64,000 nucleotides of DNA from Candidatus Berkiella aquae (GTDB lineage: Bacteria > Pseudomonadota > Gammaproteobacteria > Berkiellales > Berkiellaceae): contig NZ_LKAJ02000001.1 in the NCBI RefSeq assembly GCF_001431295.2, forward strand, positions 496,001 to 560,000. Reading direction: 5' to 3'. Below are positions 12,244 through 23,157 of this stretch, piece after piece (positions within the stretch are counted from its first letter, which is position 1; every line of letters starts with the position of its first letter). The notes below the pieces were generated by a model. That model ran no database searches. It had not been told where the DNA came from and worked only from the letters and a program-made list of their open reading frames with translations. Both the position numbers and the translations under genes were made by a program.

Positions 12244-12906
12244 ATGGCAATAGGTTTGGTTGGTAGAAAAGTAGGGATGACTCGGGTATTTACCGAGACA
12301 GGGAGTTCAATCCCTGTAACGGTAGTTGAAGTGTTACCCAATCTCATTACGCAGTTAAAATCGCAAGATAACGAAGGCTTTCGTGCAGTTCAGGTAACAA
12401 CCGGTTCACGTAAAGCACAACGCGTCAATAAGCCTGAAGCAGGCCACTTTGCAAAAGCAGGCGTGGAAGCAGGTAGAGGTTTATGGGAATTTCCTTTAAA
12501 CGCGAATGAAGGTGTTGAATTTAAAGTTGGCCAAGCGTTAACGGTTGATATGTTCCAAACGGGGCAACGCGTTGATGTGGTTGGTACAACCAAAGGTAAA
12601 GGTTTTGCTGGTACCGTTAAGCGCCATCATTTCCGTACTCAAGATGCAACACATGGTAACTCCCGTTCGCATCGTGTACCAGGCTCTATTGGTCAAAACC
12701 AAACGCCAGGTCGTGTATTCAAGGGTAAAAAGATGTGTGGCCATATGGGTGATGTTCGTCGTACTGCACAATATTTAGAAGTTGTACGAGTAGACGCTGA
12801 ACGTAATTTGCTATTGATTCGTGGTGCCGTGCCAGGTAGCACAGGTGGTGATCTCATCATCAAACCAACGGCAAAAGTCCAAATCAATAATGCAGAAACA
12901 GCGTAA
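12244..12906 (+). CDS. rplC: 50S ribosomal protein L3
   Basis: Protein of 220 residues. The start [14 protein letters not shown] and the central loop [16 protein letters not shown] with the [15 protein letters not shown] segment are typical of L3, whose loop reaches the peptidyl-transferase centre. A strong ribosome-binding site precedes the ATG at 12244. The stop is 10 bases before rplD. Confidence 0.97.
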   Translation: MAIGLVGRKVGMTRVFTETGSSIPVTVVEVLPNLITQLKSQDNEGFRAVQVTTGSRKAQRVNKPEAGHFAKAGVEAGRGLWEFPLNANEGVEFKVGQALTVDMFQTGQRVDVVGTTKGKGFAGTVKRHHFRTQDATHGNSRSHRVPGSIGQNQTPGRVFKGKKMCGHMGDVRRTAQYLEVVRVDAERNLLLIRGAVPGSTGGDLIIKPTAKVQINNAETA

Positions 12907-12916
12907 GGAGGGTGCG

Positions 12917-13531
12917 ATGAAACTTGCTTTAGCTAAAGCCGCAGGCGGCACAAATAGTATCGACGTTTCTGAAGTAACCTTTGGACGCGAGTTTAATGAA
13001 CCTCTTGTGCACCAAGTGGTAGTTGCTTTAATGGCTGGCGCTCGCGCTGGTACCAAAAAGCAAAAAACCCGTGCAGAAGTGAGAGGCGGTGGCGCTAAAC
13101 CATGGCGTCAAAAAGGAACCGGCCGTGCTCGTGCAGGTACCATTCGAAGCCCGTTATGGCGCAAAGGTGGCGTGATTTTCGCTGCGACTCCTCGTGATCA
13201 TAGCCAAAAAGTAAATAAGAAAATGTATCGTGGTGCGATGAGCTCCATTCTTTCTGAATTAGTGCGTCAAGAAAGATTACATGCAGTAAACGAATTCAGC
13301 GTTGATCAACCAAAAACAAAAGTTTTATTAGACAAGCTGAAAGAGTTCAAATTAGATCGTGTGCTGATTGTTGTTGATAAATTAGATGAAAATCTTTACT
13401 TATCATCACGTAATGTCCCCACGATTGCTGTAAAAGAAGCAAGCGGCGTAAACCCAGTTCAGCTCTTGAAATACGATCATGTGCTGATCACAGTCGATGC
13501 AATTAGAAAACTAGAAGAGGTGCTAGGATGA
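12917..13531 (+). CDS. rplD: 50S ribosomal protein L4
   Basis: Protein of 204 residues with the L4 loop segment [18 protein letters not shown]. The true start is the ATG at 12917 ([10 protein letters not shown]) directly after AAGGAGGGTGCG; the open frame extends upstream into rplC but that part is not conserved. The stop overlaps the rplW start by four bases (ATGA). In E. coli L4 represses the S10 operon; the leader signal for that was not identified here. Confidence 0.96.
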   Translation: MKLALAKAAGGTNSIDVSEVTFGREFNEPLVHQVVVALMAGARAGTKKQKTRAEVRGGGAKPWRQKGTGRARAGTIRSPLWRKGGVIFAATPRDHSQKVNKKMYRGAMSSILSELVRQERLHAVNEFSVDQPKTKVLLDKLKEFKLDRVLIVVDKLDENLYLSSRNVPTIAVKEASGVNPVQLLKYDHVLITVDAIRKLEEVLG

Positions 13532-13839
13532 GTGGAAAACAACCAATCGATGCCTTATCAAAGGTATTAATAGCACCGTTAGTTTCTGAAAAAGCGAGCC
13601 GAACCGGTGAGCGTGAGAACTCTGTTTCATTTTGGGTCAATCCAAAAGCAAGTAAACATGAGATCAAACAAGCTGTTGAGCAGTTTTTTCCGGATGTAAA
13701 AGTAGAGTCGGTTCGAACACTTGTGAAAGGGCGAGCATTTGTTCGCTTTGGCCAAGTTGAAGGTCGCACAAAAAAAATGAAGAAAGCCTACGTCAAATTA
13801 GCGCAAGGCACACAGATCAATTTTGCAGAGCTTGAGTAA
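13528..13839 (+). CDS. rplW: 50S ribosomal protein L23
   Basis: Protein of 103 residues near the polypeptide exit, a docking site for trigger factor and SRP. The segments [11 protein letters not shown] and [17 protein letters not shown] are characteristic. It is translationally coupled to rplD by an ATGA overlap. Confidence 0.95.
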   Translation: MSGKQPIDALSKVLIAPLVSEKASRTGERENSVSFWVNPKASKHEIKQAVEQFFPDVKVESVRTLVKGRAFVRFGQVEGRTKKMKKAYVKLAQGTQINFAELE

Positions 13840-13850
13840 TAAGGTGTTAT

Positions 13851-14693
13851 ATGGCCATTATTGAGTTAAAGCCAACTTCACCAGGTCAACGTTTTAAAAT
13901 TAAAATTAAAACGGAAGGCTTGCACAAAGGGCGCCCAGTCAAAGCATTAACGAAGAAAAAGAATCGTACCAATGGTCGAAATGACATTGGTCGAGTCACT
14001 GTTGATCATCGTGGTGGTGGTCATCGTCGTCGCTTACGGGTTATCGATTTCAAACGTAATAAAGATGGTATTCCAGCACGTGTAGAACGTATTGAATACG
14101 ATCCTAATCGTAGCGCGAACATCGCATTATTAATTTATGCCGATGGTGAGCGTCGCTATATTATTGCGCCAAAAGGCTTAGAAGTAGGAACCAAAGTTGA
14201 ATCTGGTCCAGATGTGCCAATTCTGGTAGCAAACTGCTTACCTATTACCAACATTCCAGTGGGTGCAACCATTCACTGTGTTGAATTAAAGCCAGGTAAA
14301 GGGGCGCAAATGGCACGTAGTGCTGGTGCGTATGTTCAATTACTTGCTCGTGAAGGCTCTTACGCAACCATTCGTTTGCGTAGTGGTGAAATGCGTAAAG
14401 TATTAGCAGAGTGCCGTGCGGTCATTGGTGAAGTAGGTAATGGCGAGCACAATCTGCGAGTCATTGGTAAAGCGGGTGCGCAGCGTTGGCGCGGTATTCG
14501 TCCTACAGTTCGTGGTGTTGCGAAGAACCCAGTTGACCATCCGTTGGGTGGTGGTGAAGGCCGTACCTCAGGTGGTCGTCCGCCATGTAATAAAAACGGT
14601 AAGCCAGAAGGTAAGAAGACCAGAAATCGTAGAAAAGTTTCTAGTCGGTTTATTGTACGCCGCCGTGGTCAGAAGAAGGGTGAAAGGGGTTAA
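13851..14693 (+). CDS. rplB: 50S ribosomal protein L2
   Basis: Protein of 280 residues, needed for subunit joining and peptidyl transfer. The C-terminal signature [17 protein letters not shown] contains the conserved histidine close to the catalytic centre, and the [10 protein letters not shown] tail is basic. It follows rplW by 11 bases. Confidence 0.97.
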   Translation: MAIIELKPTSPGQRFKIKIKTEGLHKGRPVKALTKKKNRTNGRNDIGRVTVDHRGGGHRRRLRVIDFKRNKDGIPARVERIEYDPNRSANIALLIYADGERRYIIAPKGLEVGTKVESGPDVPILVANCLPITNIPVGATIHCVELKPGKGAQMARSAGAYVQLLAREGSYATIRLRSGEMRKVLAECRAVIGEVGNGEHNLRVIGKAGAQRWRGIRPTVRGVAKNPVDHPLGGGEGRTSGGRPPCNKNGKPEGKKTRNRRKVSSRFIVRRRGQKKGERG

Positions 14694-14696
14694 TAA

Positions 14697-14993
14697 ATGG
14701 CACGTTCATTGAAAAAAGGGCCATATTGCAGCCCAAAATTATTAAAGAAAGTTGAGAAAACCCGTCAAGATGCGGGTGGTCGCGGACGAGTCGTTGTGCA
14801 AACTTGGTCACGTCGTAGCACCATCGTTCCCGAATTTGTCGGGGCTACGATGATGGTACATAATGGCAAAATTTTTGTACCTGTCCTGGTGAATGAAAAT
14901 ATGGTCGGCCATAAGCTAGGTGAATTCGCTGCTACGAGAACATTTCGTGGGCATTCAGGCGATAAGAAAACCTCAGGCAAAGACAAAAAGTAG
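14697..14993 (+). CDS. rpsS: 30S ribosomal protein S19
   Basis: Protein of 98 residues of the 30S head, with the conserved start [10 protein letters not shown] and the [15 protein letters not shown] segment. Three bases separate it from rplB and 11 from rplV. Confidence 0.96.
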   Translation: MARSLKKGPYCSPKLLKKVEKTRQDAGGRGRVVVQTWSRRSTIVPEFVGATMMVHNGKIFVPVLVNENMVGHKLGEFAATRTFRGHSGDKKTSGKDKK

Positions 14994-15004
14994 GGGGCTA
15001 AAAA

Positions 15005-15355
15005 ATGGAAGTATCTGCAGTATTAAAAAATGCTGGCTCATCGCCACAGAAAGCCCGCTTAGTTGCCAATGAAATCCGTGGTCTTGGTGTAGAAAAAGCA
15101 GTTGAACTATTAACATTTGCTCGTAAAAAAGCAGCAGTGTTAATTAAAAAATTATTAGAATCTGCAATTGCAAACGCTGAGCACAATCAAGGTGCAGACA
15201 TCGATGAATTGAAAGTTGCGACTATTACGGTTGACGAAGCAACTTCTTTAAAGCGCTTTAAAGCACGTGCTAAAGGTCGCGGTAATCGTATCGTTAAACG
15301 CCGATGCCACATTAAAATTGTGGTATCAGACAATCACAGCAAAGAGAGGGCGTAA
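15005..15355 (+). CDS. rplV: 50S ribosomal protein L22
   Basis: Protein of 116 residues lining the exit tunnel. The [14 protein letters not shown] motif near the N-terminus and the [19 protein letters not shown] hairpin loop near the C-terminus are typical, with no change suggesting macrolide resistance. The TAATG junction overlaps the rpsC start by one base. Confidence 0.96.
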   Translation: MEVSAVLKNAGSSPQKARLVANEIRGLGVEKAVELLTFARKKAAVLIKKLLESAIANAEHNQGADIDELKVATITVDEATSLKRFKARAKGRGNRIVKRRCHIKIVVSDNHSKERA

Positions 15356-16032
15356 TGGGACAAAAAGTTCATCCGACAGGTGTGCGCTTAGGCATTATTG
15401 AAACCCATCGTTCGATGTGGTACGCCAATAAGAAACACTATCCAGGTTTGTTATTAAGCGATTTACAAACACGTGAGTATCTTCGTGGAAAACTCAAAAA
15501 TGCGTTTGTTAGCCGTATTCAAATCGAACGACCTGCAAAGAATGCACGTATTACCATCCATACTGCACGTCCGGGTGTTGTGATTGGTAAAAAAGGCGAA
15601 GACATCGAACAATTACGTCAAAAAGTATCTACTTTGATGGGCGTTCCTGTACACATTAATATCGAAGAAATTCGCCGTCCTGAATTAGATGCTTATTTGG
15701 TTGCTGAAAGTATTGCACAACAATTAGAGCGTCGCGTTATGTTCCGCCGTGCAATGAAAAGAGCGGTAAGCAATGCATTACGCTTTGGTGCCAAAGGCGT
15801 TAAAATTTGTGTTGCAGGACGTTTAGGCGGTGCAGAAATTGCTCGTACGGAATGGGTGCGTGAAGGGCGTGTGCCACTTCATACTTTCCGTGCTGATATT
15901 GATTATGCAACTGCAATTGCTAAAACAACGTATGGAATTATTGGTGTCAAAGTTTGGATTTTCAAAGGCGAAATCTTTGATAAAGATATCACTGCTGGAA
16001 GTAATGCCACCACCACTGTGGAACAGCAATAG
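15355..16032 (+). CDS. rpsC: 30S ribosomal protein S3
   Basis: Protein of 225 residues at the mRNA entry site, with start [15 protein letters not shown]-domain motif [12 protein letters not shown] and the [14 protein letters not shown] segment of the C-terminal domain. It is coupled to rplV by a one-base overlap. Confidence 0.97.
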   Translation: MGQKVHPTGVRLGIIETHRSMWYANKKHYPGLLLSDLQTREYLRGKLKNAFVSRIQIERPAKNARITIHTARPGVVIGKKGEDIEQLRQKVSTLMGVPVHINIEEIRRPELDAYLVAESIAQQLERRVMFRRAMKRAVSNALRFGAKGVKICVAGRLGGAEIARTEWVREGRVPLHTFRADIDYATAIAKTTYGIIGVKVWIFKGEIFDKDITAGSNATTTVEQQ

Positions 16033-16040
16033 AGGGCGAC

Positions 16041-16454
16041 ATGCTACAACCTAAACGTACAAAATATAGGAAACAACATAAAGGGCGTAATCGCGGTCTT
16101 GCTTTGCGTGGCAATAAAGTAAACTTTGGTGATTTTGGATTGCAAGCCACGGATAGAGGTCGTATTACTGCACGTCAAATTGAAGCGGCTCGAAGAGCAA
16201 TGAGTCGTTACGTTAAACGTGGTGGTAAGATCTGGATCCGAATTTTCCCAGATAAACCTATTACACAAAAACCATTAGAAGTTCGAATGGGGTCGGGTAA
16301 AGGTAACGTAGAGTATTGGGTTGCTTTAATTCAACCAGGTAAAATGCTTTATGAAATCCAAGGTGTTTCACGTGAAGTTGCTGAAGAAGCGTTCAAATTA
16401 GCTGCGGCAAAACTTCCCGTTAGAACAGAATTTGTTGAACGGACGGTAATGTAA
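16041..16454 (+). CDS. rplP: 50S ribosomal protein L16
   Basis: Protein of 137 residues close to the A-site tRNA. It starts [16 protein letters not shown], with [21 protein letters not shown] and the [13 protein letters not shown] motif. Its stop overlaps the rpmC start by one base (TAATG). Confidence 0.97.
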   Translation: MLQPKRTKYRKQHKGRNRGLALRGNKVNFGDFGLQATDRGRITARQIEAARRAMSRYVKRGGKIWIRIFPDKPITQKPLEVRMGSGKGNVEYWVALIQPGKMLYEIQGVSREVAEEAFKLAAAKLPVRTEFVERTVM

Positions 16455-16660
16455 TGAAAGCAAACGAGTTACGACAACAAAATAAATCGACGTTGCAAAA
16501 TACATTGAAAGAGCTTGTTAAAAGACAATTTCAATTAAAAATGCAGCATGGTAGTGGTCAATTAGCGACTAATCAGCAATTACGACATGTACGTCGTGAT
16601 ATTGCTCGAGTTAAGACCGTTATGACAGAAATTGATATGAAAGGAAGTAAGGATGAGTAA
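16454..16660 (+). CDS. rpmC: 50S ribosomal protein L29
   Basis: Protein of 68 residues, two predicted helices, with L29-like NELRQQNK near the start and LRHVRRDIARVKTVM at the end. It overlaps rplP by one base at its start and rpsQ by eight bases at its end. Confidence 0.93.
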   Translation: MKANELRQQNKSTLQNTLKELVKRQFQLKMQHGSGQLATNQQLRHVRRDIARVKTVMTEIDMKGSKDE

Positions 16661-16922
16661 CGTCGAGAACGTTGAGAACAAATCCGGTACTCTCATGGGT
16701 AAAGTCGTTAGCGACAACCGCCAGCAAACGCTTAAAGTGAAAGTTAGCTGGTCACGTCGTCATGAGCGTTACGGCAAAGTAATCAAAAAAGATACCACCT
16801 TTCATGTTCACGATCCTGAAAGTGTAGGTAAAGTTGGTGACTTGGTTGAAATAAAGCAAGTTAGACCAATTTCAAAGACAAAAACTTGGCAATTAGTACA
16901 AGTAATAGAAAAAGCAGAGTAA
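16653..16922 (+). CDS. rpsQ: 30S ribosomal protein S17
   Basis: Protein of 89 residues with the OB-fold segments GKVVSDNRQQTLKV, SRRHERYGKV and VEIKQVRPISKTKTW. The ATG at 16653 lies inside the end of rpmC. Last gene of the S10 group; a 92-base gap follows before rplN. Confidence 0.95.
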   Translation: MSNVENVENKSGTLMGKVVSDNRQQTLKVKVSWSRRHERYGKVIKKDTTFHVHDPESVGKVGDLVEIKQVRPISKTKTWQLVQVIEKAE

Positions 16923-17014
16923 GCTGGTTTCTCTTAGACAGCAGCAATGGTACTATATTCGACCTTTGGCCGGAGAGTGGCTGTTAGCTAAGACTTGAGT
17001 GAGCGGAGAGTATC
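16923..17014 (+). promoter_or_regulatory. rpsQ-rplN spacer, possible spc promoter
   Basis: This 92-base gap marks the usual border between the S10 and spc operons and is much longer than the gaps around it. TATATT at 16954-16959 could be a -10 box, but no good -35 box is found at normal spacing. A GCGGAGAG ribosome-binding site for rplN lies at its end. Confidence 0.3.
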
Positions 17015-17380
17015 ATGATTCAGATGCAAACGGTTCTTGACGTGGCAGATAATAGCGGTGCCCGTCGAGTGATGTGCATCAAGGTCCTCGGGGGATCTAA
17101 AAGACGGTATGCAGGTATTGGCGATGTCATTCGCATTACTGTCAAAGAAGCTATTCCTCGCGGCAAAGTTAAAAAAGGCGATGTATTGTTAGCAGTCGTC
17201 GTGCGTACACGTAAAGGTGTAAGACGCGATGATGGTTCACTCATCCGTTTTGATGGTAATGCAGCGGTATTATTAAATAGCCAAATGCAACCCATCGGTA
17301 CCCGTATTTTCGGGCCGGTAACACGTGAGCTACGTAACAATTATATGAAAATTATTTCATTAGCACCCGAAGTGCTGTGA
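17015..17380 (+). CDS. rplN: 50S ribosomal protein L14
   Basis: Protein of 121 residues, nearly invariant: [20 protein letters not shown] at the start and [14 protein letters not shown] near the end. It forms an intersubunit bridge to 16S rRNA. First gene of the spc group. Confidence 0.97.
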   Translation: MIQMQTVLDVADNSGARRVMCIKVLGGSKRRYAGIGDVIRITVKEAIPRGKVKKGDVLLAVVVRTRKGVRRDDGSLIRFDGNAAVLLNSQMQPIGTRIFGPVTRELRNNYMKIISLAPEVL

Positions 17381-17394
17381 GTTGAGAGAATATT

Positions 17395-17733
17395 ATGCGC
17401 AAAATTCGAAAAGGCGATAAAGTTCGGGTGACGTCGGGCAAAGATAAAGGTCGTACAGGAACAGTTTTAAAAGTCCTGACCAAGCCACAGCGTCCAGAGT
17501 CTGGGATTTGGGTTGTCGTTGAAGGCATCAACATTAAAAAAGAACATGTGAAGCCTAACCCACAACGTGAACAGCCAGGTGGCATTATTCCTCGGGAAGT
17601 TGCGATGCCAGCTTGTAAGGTTGCTTTGTTAGATCCAACGACCAATAAGCCTAGTCGTGTTGGTGTTCGAACATTATCAGATGGTAAAAAAGTTCGATAT
17701 TTCAAGTCATCGAATGAGGTGGTGGATGTCTAA
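17395..17733 (+). CDS. rplX: 50S ribosomal protein L24
   Basis: Protein of 112 residues with the KOW motif [20 protein letters not shown] at the start. It initiates 50S assembly. Its end overlaps the start of rplE by eight bases. Confidence 0.95.
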   Translation: MRKIRKGDKVRVTSGKDKGRTGTVLKVLTKPQRPESGIWVVVEGINIKKEHVKPNPQREQPGGIIPREVAMPACKVALLDPTTNKPSRVGVRTLSDGKKVRYFKSSNEVVDV

Positions 17734-18346
17734 TAAGCGCAAAAGTGCTAAAGCACAAGAAGGTACAGCAAAAGGCCAAAGCCGATTGAAGAAGCACTTC
17801 AATGACAAAGTTATTGCTGCGCTGTCAAAGCAATTCAAATACGAAAATGTGATGCAAGTGCCACGTCTGCAAAAAATCACCTTGAATATGGGTGTAGGCG
17901 AAGCAGCTGAAGATAAGAAGATTGCTAAAGCAGCACAAGACAACTTAACGCAAATCGCAGGCCAAAAAGCAGTTATTACGCTCAGCCGTAAATCTGTTGC
18001 AGGCTTTAAGATTCGTGATGGCTGGCCAATTGGCTGTAAAGTTACCTTACGCGGCGATCGTATGTATGAATTCCTAGATCGTTTATTAAGCGTTGCTTTG
18101 CCACGTGTACGTGACTTTCGTGGTTTAAATCCACGTTCATTCGATTCAAGAGGTAACTATAGCTTAGGCCTCAAGGAACAGATTACGTTCCCTGAAATCG
18201 ATTACAACCAAGTAGATGCTGTTCGTGGACTTGATATCACTATTACAACATCTGCGAAGACGGATGCTGAAGCTTATGCATTGCTGAAAGCATTTAATTT
18301 CCCATTTCGCGAAACTAAAACTGCCGAGGTGAAAACCAATGTCTAG
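17726..18346 (+). CDS. rplE: 50S ribosomal protein L5
   Basis: Protein of 206 residues contacting 5S rRNA and P-site tRNA, with the signature [19 protein letters not shown]. The start is the ATG at 17726 (MSNKRKSAK), following GAGGTGG; earlier in-frame starts lie deep inside rplX. Even with this start the N-terminus carries roughly 20 extra Lys/Gln-rich residues compared with the E. coli protein. The 3' end overlaps rpsN by eight bases. Confidence 0.94.
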   Translation: MSNKRKSAKAQEGTAKGQSRLKKHFNDKVIAALSKQFKYENVMQVPRLQKITLNMGVGEAAEDKKIAKAAQDNLTQIAGQKAVITLSRKSVAGFKIRDGWPIGCKVTLRGDRMYEFLDRLLSVALPRVRDFRGLNPRSFDSRGNYSLGLKEQITFPEIDYNQVDAVRGLDITITTSAKTDAEAYALLKAFNFPFRETKTAEVKTNV

Positions 18347-18641
18347 TCAGCGCATGATACGACGTGAAAATAAACGAGTTCGTTTGCAAAGACTTTCCGA
18401 AAAGCGTTCAGAATTACGCAAGCAATTAAACGATCCCGCTTTAGATATCGAAGAAAAATTCGAAATCATTGCGAAAATTGAAAAGATGCCTCGTGATTCA
18501 AGTTACGTGCGTTTATCTCGTCGGTGCCGCGTTACTGGCAGAGGTCGAGGTGTTTATCGTAAATTCGGTTTATGCCGTAATGAACTTCGTCGACGCGCAA
18601 TGTCAGGGGAAGTTCCTGGATTAGTTAAGTCAAGTTGGTAG
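18339..18641 (+). CDS. rpsN: 30S ribosomal protein S14
   Basis: Protein of 100 residues of the long, zinc-free S14 type: the region [26 protein letters not shown] lacks the CXXC pairs of the short zinc form. It ends in [11 protein letters not shown], as in gammaproteobacteria. Confidence 0.96.
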   Translation: MSSQRMIRRENKRVRLQRLSEKRSELRKQLNDPALDIEEKFEIIAKIEKMPRDSSYVRLSRRCRVTGRGRGVYRKFGLCRNELRRRAMSGEVPGLVKSSW

Positions 18642-18657
18642 CAACGAGGAGAACATC

Positions 18658-19053
18658 ATGAGTATGCAGGATCCCATCGCGGACATGTTAACGCGGATCC
18701 GTAACGGACAATCTGCTCAATTAGCAGAAGTCTCGATGCCTTCTTCTAAAGTTAAAGTTGCAATTGCTGGTGTATTAAAAGACGAAGGGTACATCGCTGA
18801 TTTTGCGCTTGAAGATAACGAAGGCAAGAAGTCTCTTACAATATTTTTAAAATATTTCGATAACAAACCTGTAATCGAAATGATAAAACGAGTTAGTCGT
18901 CCAGGCTTGCGTCAATATACATCAGCACGCGAAATGCCAATTGTGATGGATAATTTGGGTATTACCATTGTCTCAACCTCACAAGGGGTCATGACAGGAC
19001 GTTCAGCAGCAGCAAAAGGCCAGGGCGGTGAAGTTCTGTGCTATGTGGCGTAA
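18658..19053 (+). CDS. rpsH: 30S ribosomal protein S8
   Basis: Protein of 131 residues with [16 protein letters not shown] at the start and the [15 protein letters not shown] motif near the C-terminus. A GAGGAG ribosome-binding site precedes it. In E. coli S8 represses the spc operon at the rplE region; no matching site was verified here. Confidence 0.97.
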   Translation: MSMQDPIADMLTRIRNGQSAQLAEVSMPSSKVKVAIAGVLKDEGYIADFALEDNEGKKSLTIFLKYFDNKPVIEMIKRVSRPGLRQYTSAREMPIVMDNLGITIVSTSQGVMTGRSAAAKGQGGEVLCYVA

Positions 19054-19063
19054 GGGGTAGAAA

Positions 19064-19627
19064 ATGTCATCAAGAGTCGGAAGACTGCCGATTGAAGTTC
19101 CCAAAGGCATTGAAGTGCGAATTGCTGACAATGTTGTTGTGATCAAAGGGGCAAAAGGCGAGCTGAAACAGCCTTTAAATCAAGCCGTTTCTGTTGTATT
19201 TGAAGATCAGCAAATTAAAGTTTCTGCTAATGAATCCTTCGCTAATGCTAATGCGATTGCGGGAACAACACGTGCCATATTACAAAATCATGTTAAAGGT
19301 GTTTCTGAAGGTTTCGTAAAGAAATTAACCTTGGTTGGTGTAGGTTATCGTGCTCAATTAGCTAAATCACCAGATGGTCGTCCTATGTTGAATTTGACGC
19401 TGGGTCTTTCACATCCCGTCACTTTCACAGCACCTGCAGGAATTAACTTGGCGTCTGCTTCTTTCACTGAAATTGAAGTAAGTGGTTTAGATCGTCAATT
19501 AGTGGGCCAAGTCGCAGCGGACATTCGCGGCATCTGTGGTGGATTACGTAGCCCTGAACCTTACAAAGGTAAGGGGATCCGCTATGCAGATGAAGTGATT
19601 ATTTTGAAAGAAACCAAGAAAAAATAA
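19064..19627 (+). CDS. rplF: 50S ribosomal protein L6
   Basis: Protein of 187 residues, about ten longer than typical, beginning SRVGRLPIEVPKG and ending with the conserved PEPYKGKGIRYADE segment followed by a lysine-rich tail. It binds near the sarcin-ricin loop. Confidence 0.96.
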   Translation: MSSRVGRLPIEVPKGIEVRIADNVVVIKGAKGELKQPLNQAVSVVFEDQQIKVSANESFANANAIAGTTRAILQNHVKGVSEGFVKKLTLVGVGYRAQLAKSPDGRPMLNLTLGLSHPVTFTAPAGINLASASFTEIEVSGLDRQLVGQVAADIRGICGGLRSPEPYKGKGIRYADEVIILKETKKK

Positions 19628-19641
19628 TTAGGTGAGTAACA

Positions 19642-20013
19642 ATGAATAAAAAGCGTATCGCGCGTATAAGAAGATCGCGTCGCACAAGAGAGCATGTTAA
19701 GCGATTGGGAGCTGAAAAAGGCACGGTACGTTTATGTATTGGTCGCTCAGCTCGTCATATCTATGCTCAATTGATTGCGCCAGAAGGTGGCAAAATTCTA
19801 GCCTCAGCTTCTAGCTTAGAAAAAGCTATCAAAGACGCAGCAAAAGGCGAAGAAACAAAAACTGATTTATCAAAGCAAGTGGGTAAGCTCTTAGCAGAAA
19901 GAGCTAAGGAAGCAGGTATTGATGCTGCTGCTTCAGATCGTTCAGGATACAAATTCCATGGACGTGTCGCAGCATTAATTCAATCAGCAAATGAACATGG
20001 TTTAACGGTTTAA
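19642..20013 (+). CDS. rplR: 50S ribosomal protein L18
   Basis: Protein of 123 residues with a basic N-terminus ([19 protein letters not shown]) and the C-terminal [11 protein letters not shown]-like segment ([15 protein letters not shown]). It carries 5S rRNA into the large subunit together with L5. Confidence 0.95.
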   Translation: MNKKRIARIRRSRRTREHVKRLGAEKGTVRLCIGRSARHIYAQLIAPEGGKILASASSLEKAIKDAAKGEETKTDLSKQVGKLLAERAKEAGIDAAASDRSGYKFHGRVAALIQSANEHGLTV

Positions 20014-20024
20014 AGGTTGGCATC

Positions 20025-20543
20025 ATGGCATCAAAACAAGACCAAAAGACCGAAGGTCAATACGAAGAAAAATTAATTGAAGTACGTAGAACAGCGAAAG
20101 TCGTAAAAGGCGGTCGTATATTTGGTTTCTCTGCACTGACTGTTGTAGGTAATGGCAGTGGTCGAGTAGGAATTGGCCGTGGTAAAGCGCGTGAAGTACC
20201 AGAAGCTATCCGCAAAGCCATGGAAAACGCGAGACGCAACTTGGTGGAAATCCCCATGCAAGGTACAACGGTTCACCATACCATCGTTTCATCTCATGGT
20301 GCTTCAAAAGTATTTATGAAACCTGCTTCTGATGGTACCGGTATCATCGCAGGCGGTGCAATGCGTGCAATATTTGAAGTGGCAGGCATTCACAATATTT
20401 TAGCGAAGTGCTATGGCTCAACGAATCCAGTGAATGTTGTCCGTGCAACCATGAAAGGTTTGGCAGGCTCCCATTCTCCGCAGACGGTTGCTGATAAGCG
20501 TGGCAAATCAGTAGAAGAAATTACGGGTGAAGCTAATGGCTAA
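20025..20543 (+). CDS. rpsE: 30S ribosomal protein S5
   Basis: Protein of 172 residues with [20 protein letters not shown], the [15 protein letters not shown] segment and the C-terminal [10 protein letters not shown]. The loop altered in spectinomycin-resistant strains looks normal. It overlaps rpmD by eight bases. Confidence 0.97.
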   Translation: MASKQDQKTEGQYEEKLIEVRRTAKVVKGGRIFGFSALTVVGNGSGRVGIGRGKAREVPEAIRKAMENARRNLVEIPMQGTTVHHTIVSSHGASKVFMKPASDGTGIIAGGAMRAIFEVAGIHNILAKCYGSTNPVNVVRATMKGLAGSHSPQTVADKRGKSVEEITGEANG

Positions 20544-20727
20544 AGCAAAATCGTTATCAGTTACACTAACCAAAAGTTTGGCTAAGCGCTTGCCTAAACA
20601 TCTTGCGAATGCGCATGGATTAGGCCTAAAACGTATTCACCAAACGGTTCATCTTCAAGATACCCCAGCAATTCGGGGTATGATTAACCAAATTTACTTT
20701 ATGGTGAAAGTTGAGGAAACAAAATGA
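20536..20727 (+). CDS. rpmD: 50S ribosomal protein L30
   Basis: Protein of 63 residues. The start at 20536 ([11 protein letters not shown]) gives the normal L30 length; an ATG three codons upstream is in frame but not needed. The segment [10 protein letters not shown] followed by DTPAIRGMI is the L30 signature. Its TGA overlaps the rplO start (ATGA). Confidence 0.93.
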   Translation: MAKAKSLSVTLTKSLAKRLPKHLANAHGLGLKRIHQTVHLQDTPAIRGMINQIYFMVKVEETK

Positions 20728-21161
20728 AACTCAATACGATTACATCAGGCGAAGGCGCTAGAAAAGTAGGAAAACGCCTTGGTCGTGGCCCAGGTAGTGG
20801 CAAAGGTAAAACCTGCGGTAAAGGCCATAAAGGTCAAAAAGCCCGTGCAGGTGGTTACCATAAAGTGGGTTTTGAAGGCGGTCAGATGCCTTTGCAGCGA
20901 CGTTTACCTAAATTTGGTTTCCGTTCCCGCAAAGCATTATCTTTCCAAGAAGTTCGTTTAAGTGAATTGAACAAAGTGGAAGGAAAGGTCGTTAATTTAG
21001 AAACTTTACTCGAAGCGGGGCTTATCTCTGCTAACATTAAGCGTGTAAAGATCATTCTGAGTGGCGAATTAATCCATGATGGACTCACCATTTCCGGCGT
21101 TGGTATTACTGCAGGTGCAAAACTAGCAGTAGAAGCCAAAGGTGGAAAAATAGAGGCTTAG
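20724..21161 (+). CDS. rplO: 50S ribosomal protein L15
   Basis: Protein of 145 residues with the glycine/lysine-rich N-terminus [19 protein letters not shown] and the [16 protein letters not shown] motif. It is translated by coupling to rpmD and sits six bases before secY. Confidence 0.96.
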   Translation: MKLNTITSGEGARKVGKRLGRGPGSGKGKTCGKGHKGQKARAGGYHKVGFEGGQMPLQRRLPKFGFRSRKALSFQEVRLSELNKVEGKVVNLETLLEAGLISANIKRVKIILSGELIHDGLTISGVGITAGAKLAVEAKGGKIEA

Positions 21162-21167
21162 TAACCA

Positions 21168-22508
21168 ATGATAGGTTCTGGAAAAAATCAATCGAGTGGA
21201 CTTGCGGAACTCAAACAGCGACTTTGGTTTGTGCTGTGGGGGTTAATTGTTTTCCGTATTGGGGCGCATATTCCTGTGCCAGGGATCAATTCCGCTCAAT
21301 TGGCAGAAATTTTTGCCAATAGCCAAAATAGCATTATTGGCATGGCCGGTGTTTTTTCAGGTGGTGCATTGCAGCGTTTGTCGCTATTTGCACTCGGAAT
21401 TATGCCTTACATTTCTGCTTCCATTATCATGCAGTTGATGACGGTTATTGTTCCTTCCCTGGAACAGCTTAAAAAAGAAGGGGAAATGGGGCGACGTAAA
21501 ATTTCTCAATACACACGCGTAGGAACATTGCTATTAGCGACGTTCCAAGCGTTTGGTATGAGTAAATTTCTCGTCAGTTCACACGCAACGCTTTACAGTG
21601 GTTTCTTATTTCACCTTACCACCGTTGTTACGTTAGTAACGGGTACTATGTTTTTAATGTGGCTAGGTGAGAAGATTACAGAGCGAGGGGTTGGCAACGG
21701 TATTTCGCTTATCATTTTTGCGGGTATCGCTTCAGGATTGCCAAGCGCTATAGGAAATACTTTTGACCAAGTTAGACAAGGCAACATGAACGGTTTTGCA
21801 TTGTTAGCTTTGTTGTTGGTATTGCTAGGTATTACCGCTTTCGTTGTATTTGTTGAGCGTGGTCAGCGACGTATCACGGTTAATTATGCTAAGCGTCAAC
21901 AAGGGCGCAAAATGTACGCAGCACAACAAAGCCATTTACCATTGAAAATCAATATGGCAGGGGTGATTCCGCCGATCTTTGCATCGAGCTTGATCCTTTT
22001 CCCTGCATCGATCAGTCAATGGTTTAGTGGTAAAACCCAATCATCATCTTCTTGGTTGGCAGAAATTGGTTTGGCGTTACAACCGGGCCAGCCACTTTAT
22101 ATTCTGTTGTTTGCTAGCGGTATTATTTTCTTCTGTTTCTTTTATACAGCGTTAGTATTTAACCCTAAAGAAACGGCAGATAATTTGAAGCGTTCAGGTG
22201 CTTTTGTTCCAGGAATTCGTCCGGGTGATCAAACAGCAAGCTACATTGATACGGTGATGACAAGATTGACCTTAGTTGGGGCACTTTATATCACTGCAAT
22301 ATCGATTTTGCCTGAGTTTTTAGTTTTAGCGTGGAAAGTACCGTTTTATTTTGGTGGTACCTCCTTGCTGATTATTGTGGTTGTTATCATGGATTTCATT
22401 GCCCAAATTCAGGCGCACTTGATGTCACAGCAATATGAGTCATTAATGCGGAAGGCTAACTTGAAAGGTCGCAATGGTGGACCTGGTGGGTTTGGGTTAT
22501 TTAAGTAA
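21168..22508 (+). CDS. secY: Preprotein translocase subunit SecY
   Basis: Channel-forming subunit of the SecYEG translocon, 446 residues with about ten membrane helices. Recognisable parts are [12 protein letters not shown] in the first helix region, the [16 protein letters not shown] helix, the cytoplasmic loops with [19 protein letters not shown], and the end [12 protein letters not shown]. It closes the spc group together with rpmJ. Confidence 0.97.
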   Translation: MIGSGKNQSSGLAELKQRLWFVLWGLIVFRIGAHIPVPGINSAQLAEIFANSQNSIIGMAGVFSGGALQRLSLFALGIMPYISASIIMQLMTVIVPSLEQLKKEGEMGRRKISQYTRVGTLLLATFQAFGMSKFLVSSHATLYSGFLFHLTTVVTLVTGTMFLMWLGEKITERGVGNGISLIIFAGIASGLPSAIGNTFDQVRQGNMNGFALLALLLVLLGITAFVVFVERGQRRITVNYAKRQQGRKMYAAQQSHLPLKINMAGVIPPIFASSLILFPASISQWFSGKTQSSSSWLAEIGLALQPGQPLYILLFASGIIFFCFFYTALVFNPKETADNLKRSGAFVPGIRPGDQTASYIDTVMTRLTLVGALYITAISILPEFLVLAWKVPFYFGGTSLLIIVVVIMDFIAQIQAHLMSQQYESLMRKANLKGRNGGPGGFGLFK

Positions 22509-22524
22509 TTTGGGGTAAAACGTT

Positions 22525-22653
22525 ATGAAGGTACGTGCGTCGATTCGCAAAATGTGCAAAGGCTGCAAAGTAGTTAGCCGCACAAAGCGTAATAAAAAAG
22601 CATTATTTGTTATTTGCAAAGATAATCCTCGCCACAAACAGCGCCAAGGGTAG
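22525..22653 (+). CDS. rpmJ: 50S ribosomal protein L36
   Basis: Small protein of 42 residues between secY and rpsM, starting [17 protein letters not shown] and ending NPRHKQRQG. Cysteines 11, 14 and 31 with His37 form the expected zinc site. It has a few extra residues (the RTKRNKKA region) compared with the common 37-38-residue form. Confidence 0.95.
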   Translation: MKVRASIRKMCKGCKVVSRTKRNKKALFVICKDNPRHKQRQG

Positions 22654-22749
22654 TCTTTTGCAGCAAGCCAAGCTGTTTAGTTGATTTTTTTACATAGGTG
22701 CAGTAGTCTGTTGCGTCTACAAGCGCCGGGGTCTATTTAGGAGTCTTTC

Positions 22750-23133
22750 ATGTCTGTGGTCCGAATTCAAAATGTGCCACTAGAGCCAAATAAGCACATT
22801 TGGGTTGCTTTACAAAGTATCTATGGGATCGGTAAAACCCGAGCACTATCTATTTGTGAAAATCTTAGTCTGGCAACTAATACTAAAGTTAAAGATTTAG
22901 ATGAAGAAACAGTTCGTCAATTACAGGACGCTGTGAGCGGTTTCACGACTGAAGGTGATTTACGTCGTGAAGTTTCTATGCGAATTAAGCGTTTGCGAGA
23001 TGTAGGTTGCTACCGTGGCAAACGTCATCGCTCAAGACTCCCTGTTCGAGGTCAACGTACTCGTACCAACGCTCGAACCTGTAAGGGGCCGCGTGGTAAT
23101 CGTATTAGTAAAGACGCTGGTAAAGCGAAATAA
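22750..23133 (+). CDS. rpsM: 30S ribosomal protein S13
   Basis: Protein of 127 residues, with [23 protein letters not shown] and the C-terminal [18 protein letters not shown]-like signature. The first residues ([13 protein letters not shown]) diverge from the usual ARIAGV start. It opens the alpha operon after a 96-base leader (22654-22749); an S4-type translational control element could lie there, but no convincing pseudoknot could be drawn by eye. Confidence 0.95.
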   Translation: MSVVRIQNVPLEPNKHIWVALQSIYGIGKTRALSICENLSLATNTKVKDLDEETVRQLQDAVSGFTTEGDLRREVSMRIKRLRDVGCYRGKRHRSRLPVRGQRTRTNARTCKGPRGNRISKDAGKAK

Positions 23134-23157
23134 TCTTATTTATTACTTGGGATAGTC

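Noticed and set aside
12821-12916. N-terminal extension of rplD
   Set aside because: The frame is open into rplC, but the ATG at 12917 has the ribosome-binding site and conserved start; the upstream residues resemble nothing in L4.
17657-17725. Earlier start for rplE inside rplX
   Set aside because: It would overlap rplX by 77 bases and add a non-conserved segment; the ATG at 17726 has its own ribosome-binding site.
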